DNA of 64,000 bases, taken from Streptomyces gossypii (GTDB taxonomy: Bacteria > Actinomycetota > Actinomycetes > Streptomycetales > Streptomycetaceae). Where the stretch lies: contig NZ_JAJAGO010000003.1 in the NCBI RefSeq assembly GCF_025165795.1, positions 124,001 to 188,000 on the forward strand, read 5' to 3'. Below are positions 7,295 to 16,582 of the stretch, in pieces. A model generated the notes under the pieces. The model did no database searches. It was not told where the DNA came from and saw only the letters and a list, made by a program, of their open reading frames with translations. The translations under genes were made by a program, and so were the position numbers. How positions within the stretch are numbered: the first letter of the stretch is position 1; every line of letters starts with the position of its first letter.

Positions 7295-10168
7295 GTGCCA
7301 CCGCAGCCGCCCTCCACCGACGACACACCAACGGCCGCCGCGCCCGTCTGGTCGTTCGGCCGCCCGTTCATGCTGCGGGCCGCCGGGCTGCCGATTGAGA
7401 TCGTCGGGGGGCTGCGCTGCCCCGGCACCCGCCGCTGGGCGGACGAGGTGCTGGACCGCTCGGAACGGCTGCGGGCCGCGGGGGAGGCCCTCGGCGACCG
7501 GCTGCACGATCTCATCGGACAGCACGCCGACACCATGGAGGACGCCGTCCGGCGCGCGCTGCTGAAGCTGCGCCGCGAGATGTTCAACAACCGGCTGCCC
7601 CAGAATCCAGAGGCCGCCGCCGCACTGGTGGGCGGACTGGACAAGGCCGCCGGACGCGAGGTCGCCGACTGGCTGGCCGCACGCCAGCGGCTGGCCGTGC
7701 GTACGGCCGAGGGCGCGGGGCTGCTCGCCGCCGAACTGGGCGGCAACCGGGCCGAACTGCGGCGGATCGCCTGCGAGGAGCGGCTGCGCAAGGGGCTGCT
7801 GCTGGCCTCACCCTCGCTGGACGCACAGCTCGACACGTTCATCCGGCAAGGCGGCGGCATACCGGGCGAGCCCGCCCAGCCCGCCCAGCCCGCCGAGCCC
7901 GCCCAGCCCGCCGGGCCTCCGAGCAAGAAGCTGCGGAAGATCGAGCGCTCGCTGCTCTCCTACCTCTACCGGACTGCCTGCAAGACCAGCCCGTTCAGCA
8001 CCTTCACCGGAGTCGCCCTCGGGGAGTTCACGAGCGAGGGCCCTCCCGGCGCAGGCGACCGCACCGTACGCGTCGCGGACCGCTGGACCAGCCACCCCCG
8101 GCTGAACGTCGTCGCCGTCGGCCGCCTCGCCGAGGCGCTGCTCGCGGACCCGGCACGCCGAGCCGACCTGCCCGTCTCACTCGCCCCCGGCTGGGGCCGC
8201 GACGACGACCGGGTGCGCTACGTACGCCGCTGGGTCACCACCGGCGACGACGACACGGCCGTGACCTTCGACGCCGTCAAGGACCGGCTGTTCTTCCTGC
8301 GCCGCAGCGGCACGCTGGAGCGGATGATCGCGCTGTTCGAGGAGCGCCCGACGCTCCGCTACGGCGAACTGACCGACTGGCTGGCCGCCGAGCAGGCCGA
8401 CCACGGCGGAGCGGCCGACCACGGCGGAGCGTCCGGGCAGACCGCCCCGCCCCCCACACCGCAGGAGTGCGAGCGCTATCTGGAGGCGCTGCTCGATCTC
8501 GGCATGCTGCATGTGCCCGGTCTCGACACCGGCGTGCACGACACCGACCCGCTGCGCGCCTTCCAGTCCGGGCTGCGCACCCTGGACCGCGACTGGGCGT
8601 CGGAGCTCGCCGACGCGCTCGACGGACCGGCCTCCTGCGTCGACCGCTACCCGGAAGCCGGGGCCGCCGACCGCCGCCGACTGCTCAGCGAACTGCGCGG
8701 CGGACTGCGGGAGATCCAGGAGCGGCTGGGCGTCGAGCACCCCCGCGTGCCGCAGACCGTGCTGTACGAGGACGCCGCCGCGACCGAGGGCGCCGAGTGC
8801 GACCTGGAGGCATGGTCCCGGGTGGCGGCGGAGCCGCTGCGCTCGCTGGAGCGGGTGCTGCCCGCTTTCGACCTCACCCTGCCGCAGCGGATCACCTTCA
8901 AGGGCTTCTTCCTCGCCCGCTACGGACACGGCGGGCGCTGCGACGATCTGCTGAAACTGGTCCACGACTTCCATGAGGACTTCTTCGACCAGTATCTGAG
9001 CTTTTCCTCCAAGCGCACCCCGATCGACGCGCAGGGCCGCTATGTGCCCGAGGAGAACTGGCTCGGCCTGCCGCAGCTGAAGGCCCTGGACACCGCGCGG
9101 CAGACCTTCATCGAGGGAATGCGCACCCAGTGGGAGGGCGCGCACGACGCCGACGAGTTGACGCTCGACGCGGGAATCCTCGCCGAGGTCACAGAACAAC
9201 TCGCGAGCGTCACGCCGCAGTTCACCCCCCAGAGCCACCATGTGCAGCTTGCCGAGCGGGACGGCGACCCGCTCGTCGTACTGAACCGCTCCTACGGCGG
9301 ACTCTCCTTCCCCTTCAGCCGGTTCACCGACTGCTTCGACGGCATGGCCGAGCGGCTGCGGAGCGAGTCGGCCGGACTGCTGCCCCCGGGCGCGGTCTTC
9401 GCCGAGGTCACCGGCGGACCGGTGACCAGCAACCTCAACCTGCACGACCGGCTCACCGACTACGAGATCGTCTGCCCCGGCGAGACCGGCACACTGCCGC
9501 CGGACGCCCAACTCCCGCTGGAAGACCTCTATCTGGAGCACGACGAGGCCGCCGACCGGCTGGTGCTTCGCTCCACCCGGCTGGAGCGCGAGGTCATCCC
9601 CGTCTACCTCGGCTATCTCGTACCGCTCGCCCTCCCCGAGGTCCCGCGTACGCTGCTGCTGCTCTCGCCCACCTCGATGGCGCCGATGAACGTCTGGGCC
9701 GGTGTCCCCACCAGCGAACCCTCGAACGGAGTGACGCGGCGGCCCCGCGTACGGCACGGCAGCGTGGTGCTCAGCCGGCGCAGCTGGAGCGCACCGTCCG
9801 CCGTGCTGCCGCTGCGCGCTCCCGGCGACACGGACGACGGCTGGTTCCTGGGCTGGCATCGCTGGCGGCGGCTGCACGGCCTGCCCGCACAGGTCTTCGC
9901 GACGGTCACGGACAGCGGCTCGCGCGGCGCCACCGGCGCCAAACCGCAGTATCTGGACTTCGACAGCTATCTGTCCCTCACCGCTTTCGAGGCGCTGCTG
10001 CGCACCGCGGAGGCCCGGGTTGTCTTCCGGGAGATGCTCCCCGAGGAGGACGACCTGCACGCCGTCTCCTCACGTGGCCGCCATGTCGCCGAACTCGCGG
10101 TGGAGACTGCCGCCTTCGCCCCAACCGGAACAGGCACCCGACCAGCAACAGGAGAGGACGAGTCGTGA
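7295..10168 (+). CDS. LanB-type dehydratase, tRNA-dependent glutamylation part (957 aa)
   Basis: This is the large subunit of a split class I lanthipeptide-type dehydratase. In thiopeptide and goadsporin pathways it transfers glutamate from Glu-tRNA to Ser/Thr side chains of the precursor. Family features seen are the N-terminal WSFGRPFMLRAAGLP region, a long helical part, and RTACKTSPFSTFTG near residue 228, the counterpart of the LanB TPF-F-G motif. The C-terminal half has SYGGLSFPFSRF and VTSNLNLHDR. GTG 7295 is preferred over ATG 7271 because GAAGGAG (7281-7287) is 7 nt upstream. There is no elimination domain; that function is in the next gene, whose GTG overlaps this stop as GTGA. Confidence 0.88.
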   Translation: MPPQPPSTDDTPTAAAPVWSFGRPFMLRAAGLPIEIVGGLRCPGTRRWADEVLDRSERLRAAGEALGDRLHDLIGQHADTMEDAVRRALLKLRREMFNNRLPQNPEAAAALVGGLDKAAGREVADWLAARQRLAVRTAEGAGLLAAELGGNRAELRRIACEERLRKGLLLASPSLDAQLDTFIRQGGGIPGEPAQPAQPAEPAQPAGPPSKKLRKIERSLLSYLYRTACKTSPFSTFTGVALGEFTSEGPPGAGDRTVRVADRWTSHPRLNVVAVGRLAEALLADPARRADLPVSLAPGWGRDDDRVRYVRRWVTTGDDDTAVTFDAVKDRLFFLRRSGTLERMIALFEERPTLRYGELTDWLAAEQADHGGAADHGGASGQTAPPPTPQECERYLEALLDLGMLHVPGLDTGVHDTDPLRAFQSGLRTLDRDWASELADALDGPASCVDRYPEAGAADRRRLLSELRGGLREIQERLGVEHPRVPQTVLYEDAAATEGAECDLEAWSRVAAEPLRSLERVLPAFDLTLPQRITFKGFFLARYGHGGRCDDLLKLVHDFHEDFFDQYLSFSSKRTPIDAQGRYVPEENWLGLPQLKALDTARQTFIEGMRTQWEGAHDADELTLDAGILAEVTEQLASVTPQFTPQSHHVQLAERDGDPLVVLNRSYGGLSFPFSRFTDCFDGMAERLRSESAGLLPPGAVFAEVTGGPVTSNLNLHDRLTDYEIVCPGETGTLPPDAQLPLEDLYLEHDEAADRLVLRSTRLEREVIPVYLGYLVPLALPEVPRTLLLLSPTSMAPMNVWAGVPTSEPSNGVTRRPRVRHGSVVLSRRSWSAPSAVLPLRAPGDTDDGWFLGWHRWRRLHGLPAQVFATVTDSGSRGATGAKPQYLDFDSYLSLTAFEALLRTAEARVVFREMLPEEDDLHAVSSRGRHVAELAVETAAFAPTGTGTRPATGEDES

Positions 10169-11238
10169 ACGGCATGGGGACCCACACGGACAGCGCCACC
10201 GCCACCGGCGCATGGCAGGCCACGCACATCTTCTACGCGGCCAACCCCCGCCCGCTGCTGCTCCAGTGTGTGCGCCCGCTGGTGAACGCACTGGAGGCGG
10301 AGGGCCTGCTGGCCAACTACTTCTTCATCAACTACTGGCTGGAGGGCCCGCACATCCGGCTGCGGCTCAAGCCCGCCACGCCGGCCGCCGAGCCGGAGGT
10401 GCGGCGCCGTACCGAGCAGGCGATCGACGCCTTCCTCACCGAGCGCCCCGCGCTCTACGAGGTCGACTCCGGCTTCCTCAACGAGTTCTACAACTCGCTG
10501 TTCGAGATCGAGTTCCCCGGCGCCGAGCGCGGCGAGTTCACCGACACCGACGGCCGGATGAACCTGCGCCCCAACAACTCCCGCAGCGCTGAGGCGTACG
10601 AGCCCGAGTACGGCAAATACGGCGGCCCGGCCGGGATCGAACTCGCCGAATGGCACTTCCGGCACTCCAGCGACCTGGTCATCGAGGCGTTCGGCAGCAA
10701 GAACCTCCATCTGCGGACGGTGCTGCTGGGCACCTCGGCCCAGCTGATGATGGTGATGTCCGGCTGCTTCCTCCCCGGCGACCAGGAACTCGCCGACTAT
10801 CTGGACAGCTACTACGAGTTCTGGCACCGCGCCTTCCCCGACACCGGGTTCATCGGTCACGAGGAGTACGACACCAACTACGCGGCAATGGCACCGGGGC
10901 TGGCGCGGCGTTTCGCCTCCATCCGGCACGCCGTCGCGCCGGACGGCGCGGGCGGCGCGGAGCGGCTGCCCGGCTTCCTGCGCGGCTGGGCAGCGCACTG
11001 CCTGGAGCTGAGGGAGCGCGCCGTCGCCCTCGCCGTGGACGGTGACCTGGTCTTCCGCTCCTGGGACGGCACCCGGGACGAGCAGGTGACCGACCCTGCC
11101 GTCGCCCTTCCGCTGCTGCTGTCTCCGTACATGCACATGACGAACAACCGGCTGCATGTCACCATCCGGGACGAGGCATACCTCTCGCACGTGCTGGGCC
11201 GTGCCCTGCGCGAGCCCGCCGCGAAGGCAGAAGCATGA
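10165..11238 (+). CDS. Thiopeptide-type elimination protein (SpaB C-terminal-like, 357 aa)
   Basis: In split LanB systems this protein removes glutamate from glutamylated Ser/Thr to give Dha/Dhb. The N-terminus ATHIFYAANPRPLLLQCVRPLV and the motif FFINYWLEGPHIRLRLKP (residues about 53-70) are typical of the lantibiotic dehydratase C-terminal family. LSPYMHMTNNRLHVTIRDEAYL near the end is also typical. The pyridine-forming [4+2] enzymes of thiopeptides are distant members of the same fold, so this could be that activity instead. It is the only such protein in the window, and dehydration is needed in either case, so elimination is more likely. The GTG at 10165 overlaps the previous stop, with AGGAGAGGA upstream; ATG 10174 is an alternative. 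Confidence 0.8.
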   Translation: MNGMGTHTDSATATGAWQATHIFYAANPRPLLLQCVRPLVNALEAEGLLANYFFINYWLEGPHIRLRLKPATPAAEPEVRRRTEQAIDAFLTERPALYEVDSGFLNEFYNSLFEIEFPGAERGEFTDTDGRMNLRPNNSRSAEAYEPEYGKYGGPAGIELAEWHFRHSSDLVIEAFGSKNLHLRTVLLGTSAQLMMVMSGCFLPGDQELADYLDSYYEFWHRAFPDTGFIGHEEYDTNYAAMAPGLARRFASIRHAVAPDGAGGAERLPGFLRGWAAHCLELRERAVALAVDGDLVFRSWDGTRDEQVTDPAVALPLLLSPYMHMTNNRLHVTIRDEAYLSHVLGRALREPAAKAEA

Positions 11239-12395
11239 CCTCGCCCGCGTCGACCTCCGGCCGGATGGCGGAGTACCGGCCGGAGTTGAGACCCGGGGTA
11301 CTGCTCAGCGGTGAACTGCTGCACGGCGCCAGGGCCGTACATCTGGTGAAGAACACCGAGAGCGGGAAGTCGTTCGAGGTGGGGGTCAAGGAGCACTTCC
11401 TGATCTCCCGGATGGACGGCACCCGCAGCCTGGGCGAGATCGGGACGGACTACGCCCGGTGTTACGGGCGGCGCCTCGGGGACGCCAACTGGCAGCAGGT
11501 GCTCGGCCAGCTCGGCGCCCGCGGCCTGCTGACGGGCGCCTCCGCGGGTTCCCCGAAGGCTGCCTCCGCGAGCTCCGAGCCGGACTCGGGGGCGGAGTCC
11601 GCCGAGGAGCCGCCGCGCCCCAACAACGCACTGCGCGGCAGCATCTCGCTCACCGCCGATGCGGACGCCACCGTCGCGCGCCTCTACCGCGCCACCGGCT
11701 TCCTGCTGGCCGCCCCCTGGATGGTGCCGCTGGCCGTGCTCGTCCTCGCCATGGAGACCGCCGCACTCGTCCAGCTCACCGATCTGCTGCGCGGCGTCCG
11801 CGAGGTGTTCCGCAATCCGGTGCTGCTGACCGGCGTCGCCGGCCTGCTGTGGGTGAGCACCGCCCTGCACGAACTGGCGCACGGCGTCGTCGCCCGCCAC
11901 TACGGGGGCCGGGTCACCGACATCGGACTGCGCTGGCGACTGCCGTCCGTGATCATGTACTGCACGGTGGACAACTACCTGTACCTGTCCAGGCGCCGCC
12001 ACCAGATCGCCACCGCGCTCGCCGGTGCCGCGATGAACCTGCTCTTCCTGCTGCCCTTCGGCGCCGTCTGGCTGCTCGCACCGCTGGACGACGCAACCGA
12101 CGACGCGCTCGCCGGACTGGTCTTCCTCGGCACCCTCCAGGCGCTGGCCATGCTGGTCCCCGTCCCGCCGCTGGACGGATACAAGATCGTCGGCCAGGCG
12201 CTGGGCGTCACCGAACTCGCCGTCTCCAGCCGCGCCTATCTGGGCCTGAAGCTGCGCCGCGATCCGGCCGCCGCCCAGTACCCGCGCCGCGCACGCGTCG
12301 CCTACACCGGCTACGGCATCGGTTCGATGCTGGTGCTGTGCGCGCTGGTGGCGGCCCTCGGCCTGCTCGTCCACCAACTGCTCACCCTCTCGTGA
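11235..12395 (+). CDS. M50-type membrane zinc protease with RRE-like N-terminus (386 aa)
   Basis: Likely a cluster-specific protease that trims the precursor leader at the membrane, possibly with export. Residues about 15-100 resemble a PqqD/RRE winged helix (FEVGVKEHFLISRMDGTRSLGEI, LGARGLL), which could dock the leader. Several membrane segments follow from about 155. HELAHG gives H212, E213 and H216 as zinc ligands and catalytic Glu. PPLDGYK near 311-317 supplies the third ligand region (LDG) of site-2-type proteases. An Ala/Ser/Glu-rich linker joins the two parts. The ATG overlaps the previous stop (ATGA). An immunity role cannot be excluded. The substrate is inferred from context only. 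Confidence 0.8.
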   Translation: MTSPASTSGRMAEYRPELRPGVLLSGELLHGARAVHLVKNTESGKSFEVGVKEHFLISRMDGTRSLGEIGTDYARCYGRRLGDANWQQVLGQLGARGLLTGASAGSPKAASASSEPDSGAESAEEPPRPNNALRGSISLTADADATVARLYRATGFLLAAPWMVPLAVLVLAMETAALVQLTDLLRGVREVFRNPVLLTGVAGLLWVSTALHELAHGVVARHYGGRVTDIGLRWRLPSVIMYCTVDNYLYLSRRRHQIATALAGAAMNLLFLLPFGAVWLLAPLDDATDDALAGLVFLGTLQALAMLVPVPPLDGYKIVGQALGVTELAVSSRAYLGLKLRRDPAAAQYPRRARVAYTGYGIGSMLVLCALVAALGLLVHQLLTLS

Positions 12396-12414
12396 ACCCC
12401 TGAAGGAGCCCCTT

Positions 12415-13338
12415 GTGACCTCCACCCCTCGCGCGCCGGACGGGCCCGCCGTCGTCCTGGACGGTGTGCACAAGCACTACGGCGACACCCGAGCCGCCGA
12501 CGGGGTCTCGCTGACCGTCGCCCGCGGCGAGTTCTTCGGCTTGCTGGGCCCCAACGGCGCGGGCAAGACCACCCTGGTGGAGATGATGGAGGGGCTGCGC
12601 CGCGCCGACTCCGGCACCATCTCGGTGCTCGGCCACTCCCCCTGGCCCCGGGACGTGAAGCTGCTGCCGCGCCTGGGCGTACAGACCCAGGCCTCACCGT
12701 TCTTCGTACGGCTGACCGCGCGCGAGCATCTGCGCACCGTCGCCGCGCTGTACGGCGCGGACCGGGCGGCCGTGGCGCGGACCCTGGAGATGGTCGGGCT
12801 CACCGAGCACGGGGACGTACGGGTGGACGACCTCTCCGGCGGGCAGCGGCAGCGCCTCGCCATCGCGGCGGCACTGGTCCACGAGCCGGAACTGATCTTC
12901 CTGGACGAGCCGACCGCCGCCCTGGACCCGCAGGCCCGCCGCGCGCTGTGGCAGGTGCTGCGCGACCTCAAGGGCGCGGGCCGCACCATCGTCTACACCA
13001 CCCACCACCTGGACGAGGCCGAAGCGCTGTGCGACCGGGTCGGGATCGTGGTGCGGGGCCGGATCACGGCGCTGGACACCCCCAACCGCCTCATCGCCGC
13101 CGGAAGTACGACCACCCGGCTGCTGGTGCCGGCCGACCGGCTGACGCTGGCCGAGGCGGAGGGCATCGAGGGCGTGCGCCGGGCGACGGAGGACGGCGAC
13201 ATGGTCGTCCTGGAGACGCTGGACTCCGGGCCGGTGCTGGCCGCGGTCGACAAGATCGCCGGACTGCGGGGCGTGCAGACGCGTACGGCCAGCCTTGAGG
13301 ACGTCTACCTCGAACTCACCGGTTCCGGCGCGCCCTAG
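12415..13338 (+). CDS. ABC transporter ATP-binding protein (307 aa)
   Basis: Energises export of the modified peptide and/or self-protection. It is a complete single ATPase domain: Walker A LLGPNGAGKTTLVEMM, signature LSGGQRQRLAIA, Walker B LIFLDEPTAALDPQ, and the switch His in YTTHHLDEAEAL. The C-terminal 80 residues are the accessory region found in DrrA/NodI-like exporters. It lies 19 nt after the protease gene, with AAGGAG ahead of the GTG start, and its permease follows. The DrrA-like family usually exports small hydrophobic molecules; the substrate here is inferred from position. Confidence 0.88.
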   Translation: MTSTPRAPDGPAVVLDGVHKHYGDTRAADGVSLTVARGEFFGLLGPNGAGKTTLVEMMEGLRRADSGTISVLGHSPWPRDVKLLPRLGVQTQASPFFVRLTAREHLRTVAALYGADRAAVARTLEMVGLTEHGDVRVDDLSGGQRQRLAIAAALVHEPELIFLDEPTAALDPQARRALWQVLRDLKGAGRTIVYTTHHLDEAEALCDRVGIVVRGRITALDTPNRLIAAGSTTTRLLVPADRLTLAEAEGIEGVRRATEDGDMVVLETLDSGPVLAAVDKIAGLRGVQTRTASLEDVYLELTGSGAP

Positions 13339-13444
13339 GGCACTGGAGCTGACACGGCAACGGGGCCCAGGCGCCGCCACCACAGAGCCCGGACGCCGGG
13401 CACCACCGCAGACACGGAACCACCGCAGACACGGAGCGACCGTC

Positions 13445-14200
13445 ATGAGCGCATACGCCGCACTGAGCGAGGCAGGTTACCGGGCCTACACCCGGGACAA
13501 GACAACGCTCTTCTTCACCTTCGCCTTCCCTTTGCTCTTCCTCGTCGTCTTCGGCCTGATCTTCAGCGGCCAGGACGTGGAGGAGAGCGGGAAGCCCTAC
13601 ATCAACTACATCGCGCCCGGCGTGCTGTCCTGGGGTGTCTGCAACGCCGCCGTCTTCGGCGTCGGCTTCGTGCTCATGCAGTGGCGCCGCGACGACGTGC
13701 TGCGGCTGATCCGGATGACGCCCACCCCGCTGACCGCGATCCTGAGCTCCCGCTATGTGCTGGCGCTGGCGATCGGCGTCGTGCAGTCGGTGCTGTTCGT
13801 CGCCGTCGCGATGCTCCCGCTCTTCGGGCTCTCGCTGTCCGGCAGTTGGCCGCTGGCGCTGCCCGTGCTGGTGCTGGGCATCACCGCGTTCCTGGTGCTG
13901 GGCGTCATCGTGGGCAGTTACGCGAAGACGCCGGAGGCGGTCGCGGCCGTGGCGAACTTCGTGATGATCCCGATGGCCTTCCTCTCCGGCTCGTTCTTCC
14001 CGCTGGACTCGATGCCGTCCTGGATGCAGACCTTCTCCTGGGTGCTGCCGCTCCGCTACGTCAACGACGGCATCTCCGCGGCGATCACCGGGGACGAGGG
14101 GGCCGCCGACATCGCGCTCGCCTGCGGGGGGATCGCCGTGTTCGCCCTGATCTTCGGCGCTCTGGCGATGAAGACCTTCCGTTGGAGCGACAAGGTATGA
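13445..14200 (+). CDS. ABC-2 type transporter permease (251 aa)
   Basis: Membrane partner of the preceding ATPase. There are about six hydrophobic segments, beginning with LFFTFAFPLLFLVVFGLIF. The ABC-2 C-terminal signature region (FVMIPMAFLSGSFFPLDSMPSWMQTFSWVLPLRYVNDGI) is present. I place the start at ATG 13445; a longer frame upstream lacks family features. The 106-nt gap to the ATPase gene is larger than elsewhere in the operon. The stop overlaps the ATG of the next YcaO gene (ATGA), tying transporter and maturation genes into one transcript. Confidence 0.88.
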   Translation: MSAYAALSEAGYRAYTRDKTTLFFTFAFPLLFLVVFGLIFSGQDVEESGKPYINYIAPGVLSWGVCNAAVFGVGFVLMQWRRDDVLRLIRMTPTPLTAILSSRYVLALAIGVVQSVLFVAVAMLPLFGLSLSGSWPLALPVLVLGITAFLVLGVIVGSYAKTPEAVAAVANFVMIPMAFLSGSFFPLDSMPSWMQTFSWVLPLRYVNDGISAAITGDEGAADIALACGGIAVFALIFGALAMKTFRWSDKV

Positions 14201-16374
14201 CGACGACCCGCCGCCCGGCCTCCCCGGATCAGTCCCAGTCCCAGGCGCAGCCGCAGTCCCAGCCGCAGTCGCCGCGGGCACCGCTGGAGGCGGCCCGTGC
14301 GCTGCTCCAACGGGAACTCACCGCCCGCCACATGCGCGAGGCCCCGCACGGCAACCCCGGCCCCGCGCCGCTGGTGGTGCCGCTCGGCGCGGCCGACACG
14401 CTGGGCGGCGGGGCCCCCGACCCATACGCCGCGGTGCGCCCGGCCGCCACCGTGCACCTCAGCTCCCGTGCGGTGCTGATCGGCCCCTGGCGTGCTGCGG
14501 CGGAAGGCCGACCCCGGCCCGACCCGTACGCCGAGTCCGACTACGCCGAGTCCGACTACGCCGAGTCCGACTACGCCGAGTCCGACTACGCCGAGTCCGA
14601 CTACGCCGAGCCCGACCCGTACGCCGAGGAGCCGTCCGGCTGCGGGCAGTGCCTCGCCATCCGCTGGCAGCGGCTGCGCAGCCGCTCCGAACGGGAGGCG
14701 CTGGAAGTGGGTTACGTGCCGCAGGGAGCGACCGACTGGCCGCTGCTCACGGGCTTCGCGGTGGACGCGGTATGGGCCGCCTACCGCGCGCTGCCCCCGC
14801 ACCCGGACGCCTCCGCTGCCGCCTTCGTCCCCGTCCCCGCCGCTCCCACCCCGGCCGACCGCGCGCTGCCCCAGGTCGCCCGCATCGACCTGCGCACTCT
14901 GGCGCTCGCGGGATTCCCGCTGCTGCCCGAACCGCTGTGCCCGCACTGCGTGCCCACGCGCCCCGACACGGCCGAGTCGGCACGCATGCTGCTGCCCGCC
15001 ATCCGCAAGCCGGACTCCGGCAGTTACCGGGAGCGCTCCCTCGGCTCGTTCCCGCTGCCCGTGGCCGCGCTGGCCAACCCGGTCTGCGGCGCGCTCGGTG
15101 CCGACACCTGGCTCAACCCGACCTCCACCACCACCGCGCCGGTGGCGGGCACCCACATGGTGCGCGGCTATGCGGGGCTCAACGACGTCACCTGGAGCGG
15201 CCAGGCCAACAGCTACGCGACAAGCCGCACGCTCGCCTTCCTGGAGGGCCTTGAGCGCTACGCCGGCACCCACCGCAGACGCGGCACTTCGCCGGTCACC
15301 GCCTCGTACCACGCGCTGCTCGCGCGCGGGGAACCGGCGTTGGACCCGGCCGCCTGCGGGCTGTACGCCCCCGAGACCTACCGCGACGACCCGCGCGTGC
15401 GCCCCTTCGACCCGGAGCGGGAGATCCCCTGGGTCTGGGGCCACTCACTGCGCGACGACCGGCCCGTCCTCGTCCCGGCCAGGCTGGTGCACTACAGCGC
15501 CGGGGTCGAGGCCGACAACTTCGTCTTCGAATGCTCCAACGGCTGTGCCACCGGCGGGAGTCTGGTCGAGGCGATCCTCTACGGGCTGCTGGAGCTGATC
15601 GAGCGCGACGCCTTCCTGCTCGCCTGGTACGGCAGTTCCCGGCTCACCGAGATCGACCTGGGCTCGTGCGGGGGCCGGGGCGGCACCATCCGCACCATGC
15701 TGGACCGTGCCGCGCTGCACGGCTACGACGTGCACGCCTTCGACGGCCGGATGGATCTGTCCGTCCCCGTGGTCACCGCGCTGGCGGTGCGGCGGGACGG
15801 CGGACCGGGCACCCTCTCCTTCAGCGCCGCCGCCGGCTTCGACCCGGAGGACACCGTCGACGCGGCCCTGTGCGAAGTCCTCACCTACATCCCGCACCTG
15901 CCCTACCAGGTGCGCGACCGCCGCACCGAACTGGAGGAGATGGCCGCAGACTTCGGCAAGGTGGTCCAGCTCAAGGACCACGCGCAGCTCTACGGGCTGC
16001 CGGAGATGGCGGTGCACGCCCGCGAGTACCTGACGCCCGACGGGTGCCTGCCGCTGGACGAAACGTTCCGCGACTGGCAGTCCGTACGCCCCCGCACCGA
16101 GGACCTGCTGGACGACCTGCTGTGGGTGCGGGACGACTTGGCGGCGGCGGGCCACGATGTGATCGCGGTCGACCAGACGACGCCGGAGCAGCGGCGGATG
16201 GGGCTGCACACCGTCGCGGCCGTGGTGCCGGGGCTGCTCCCGCTGGACTTCGGCTGGAACCGGCAGCGGGCGCTGCTGATGCCCCGGATGCTGACGGCCC
16301 CGAGACGGGCGGGGCGGCGTACGGAGGACCTGGCGGCCAGCCAGCTGAAGGCGGCACCGCATCCGTTCCCCTGA
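14197..16374 (+). CDS. YcaO-domain azoline cyclodehydratase 2 (725 aa)
   Basis: A second complete YcaO of the same build as the one at 3294-5399. Cys pairs are at CGQC (about 149) and CPHC (about 248). The YcaO fold starts near SYRERSLGSFPLPVAALANP, with ECSNGCATGG near 445, ELIERDAF near 466 and the azoline-type C-terminus KAAPHPFP. Because all key residues and the proline tail are kept, it is probably an active azoline former rather than a thioamidation or amidine enzyme. The YcaO-like part of the 974-3307 protein may be a non-catalytic partner (inference). A Gln/Ser/Pro-rich start and an acidic tandem repeat (ESDYA, residues 113-137) before the first Cys pair are unusual. It is the last plus-strand gene of the operon and converges on the precursor gene. 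Confidence 0.87.
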   Translation: MTTTRRPASPDQSQSQAQPQSQPQSPRAPLEAARALLQRELTARHMREAPHGNPGPAPLVVPLGAADTLGGGAPDPYAAVRPAATVHLSSRAVLIGPWRAAAEGRPRPDPYAESDYAESDYAESDYAESDYAESDYAEPDPYAEEPSGCGQCLAIRWQRLRSRSEREALEVGYVPQGATDWPLLTGFAVDAVWAAYRALPPHPDASAAAFVPVPAAPTPADRALPQVARIDLRTLALAGFPLLPEPLCPHCVPTRPDTAESARMLLPAIRKPDSGSYRERSLGSFPLPVAALANPVCGALGADTWLNPTSTTTAPVAGTHMVRGYAGLNDVTWSGQANSYATSRTLAFLEGLERYAGTHRRRGTSPVTASYHALLARGEPALDPAACGLYAPETYRDDPRVRPFDPEREIPWVWGHSLRDDRPVLVPARLVHYSAGVEADNFVFECSNGCATGGSLVEAILYGLLELIERDAFLLAWYGSSRLTEIDLGSCGGRGGTIRTMLDRAALHGYDVHAFDGRMDLSVPVVTALAVRRDGGPGTLSFSAAAGFDPEDTVDAALCEVLTYIPHLPYQVRDRRTELEEMAADFGKVVQLKDHAQLYGLPEMAVHAREYLTPDGCLPLDETFRDWQSVRPRTEDLLDDLLWVRDDLAAAGHDVIAVDQTTPEQRRMGLHTVAAVVPGLLPLDFGWNRQRALLMPRMLTAPRRAGRRTEDLAASQLKAAPHPFP
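14533..14607 (+). repeat. Five perfect 15-bp tandem copies inside the second YcaO gene
   Basis: GAGTCCGACTACGCC is repeated five times without change, encoding ESDYA five times. It is flanked by degenerate copies (DPYA before; EPDPYAEE after). The unit is a multiple of three, so copy number could vary without breaking the frame. The first YcaO has no such repeat at the matching place. Confidence 0.95.
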
Positions 16375-16582
16375 GCACCTCCCGGGCCGCCGGGCGCGGG
16401 GGGAGTCCGGTGCCGGGGTCTCCCCGCCCCAGGCAGGGGACGGCCCGCAGGCGGACGACCGCACTCGTACCGGGCGTACTCCGGCGCCTGAGACAACGCG
16501 GCGAGCGTCCGTACCGGGCGACGCGGGCCCGAGCAGAGCCACCGGACAGTCCCTGAGCGGCGGGAGGTGCGGACGCGCCGAG

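Noticed and set aside
14197..16374. Thioamidation (TfuA-associated) YcaO
   Set aside because: No TfuA gene is present, and the Cys pairs and PHPFP tail point to azoline formation.
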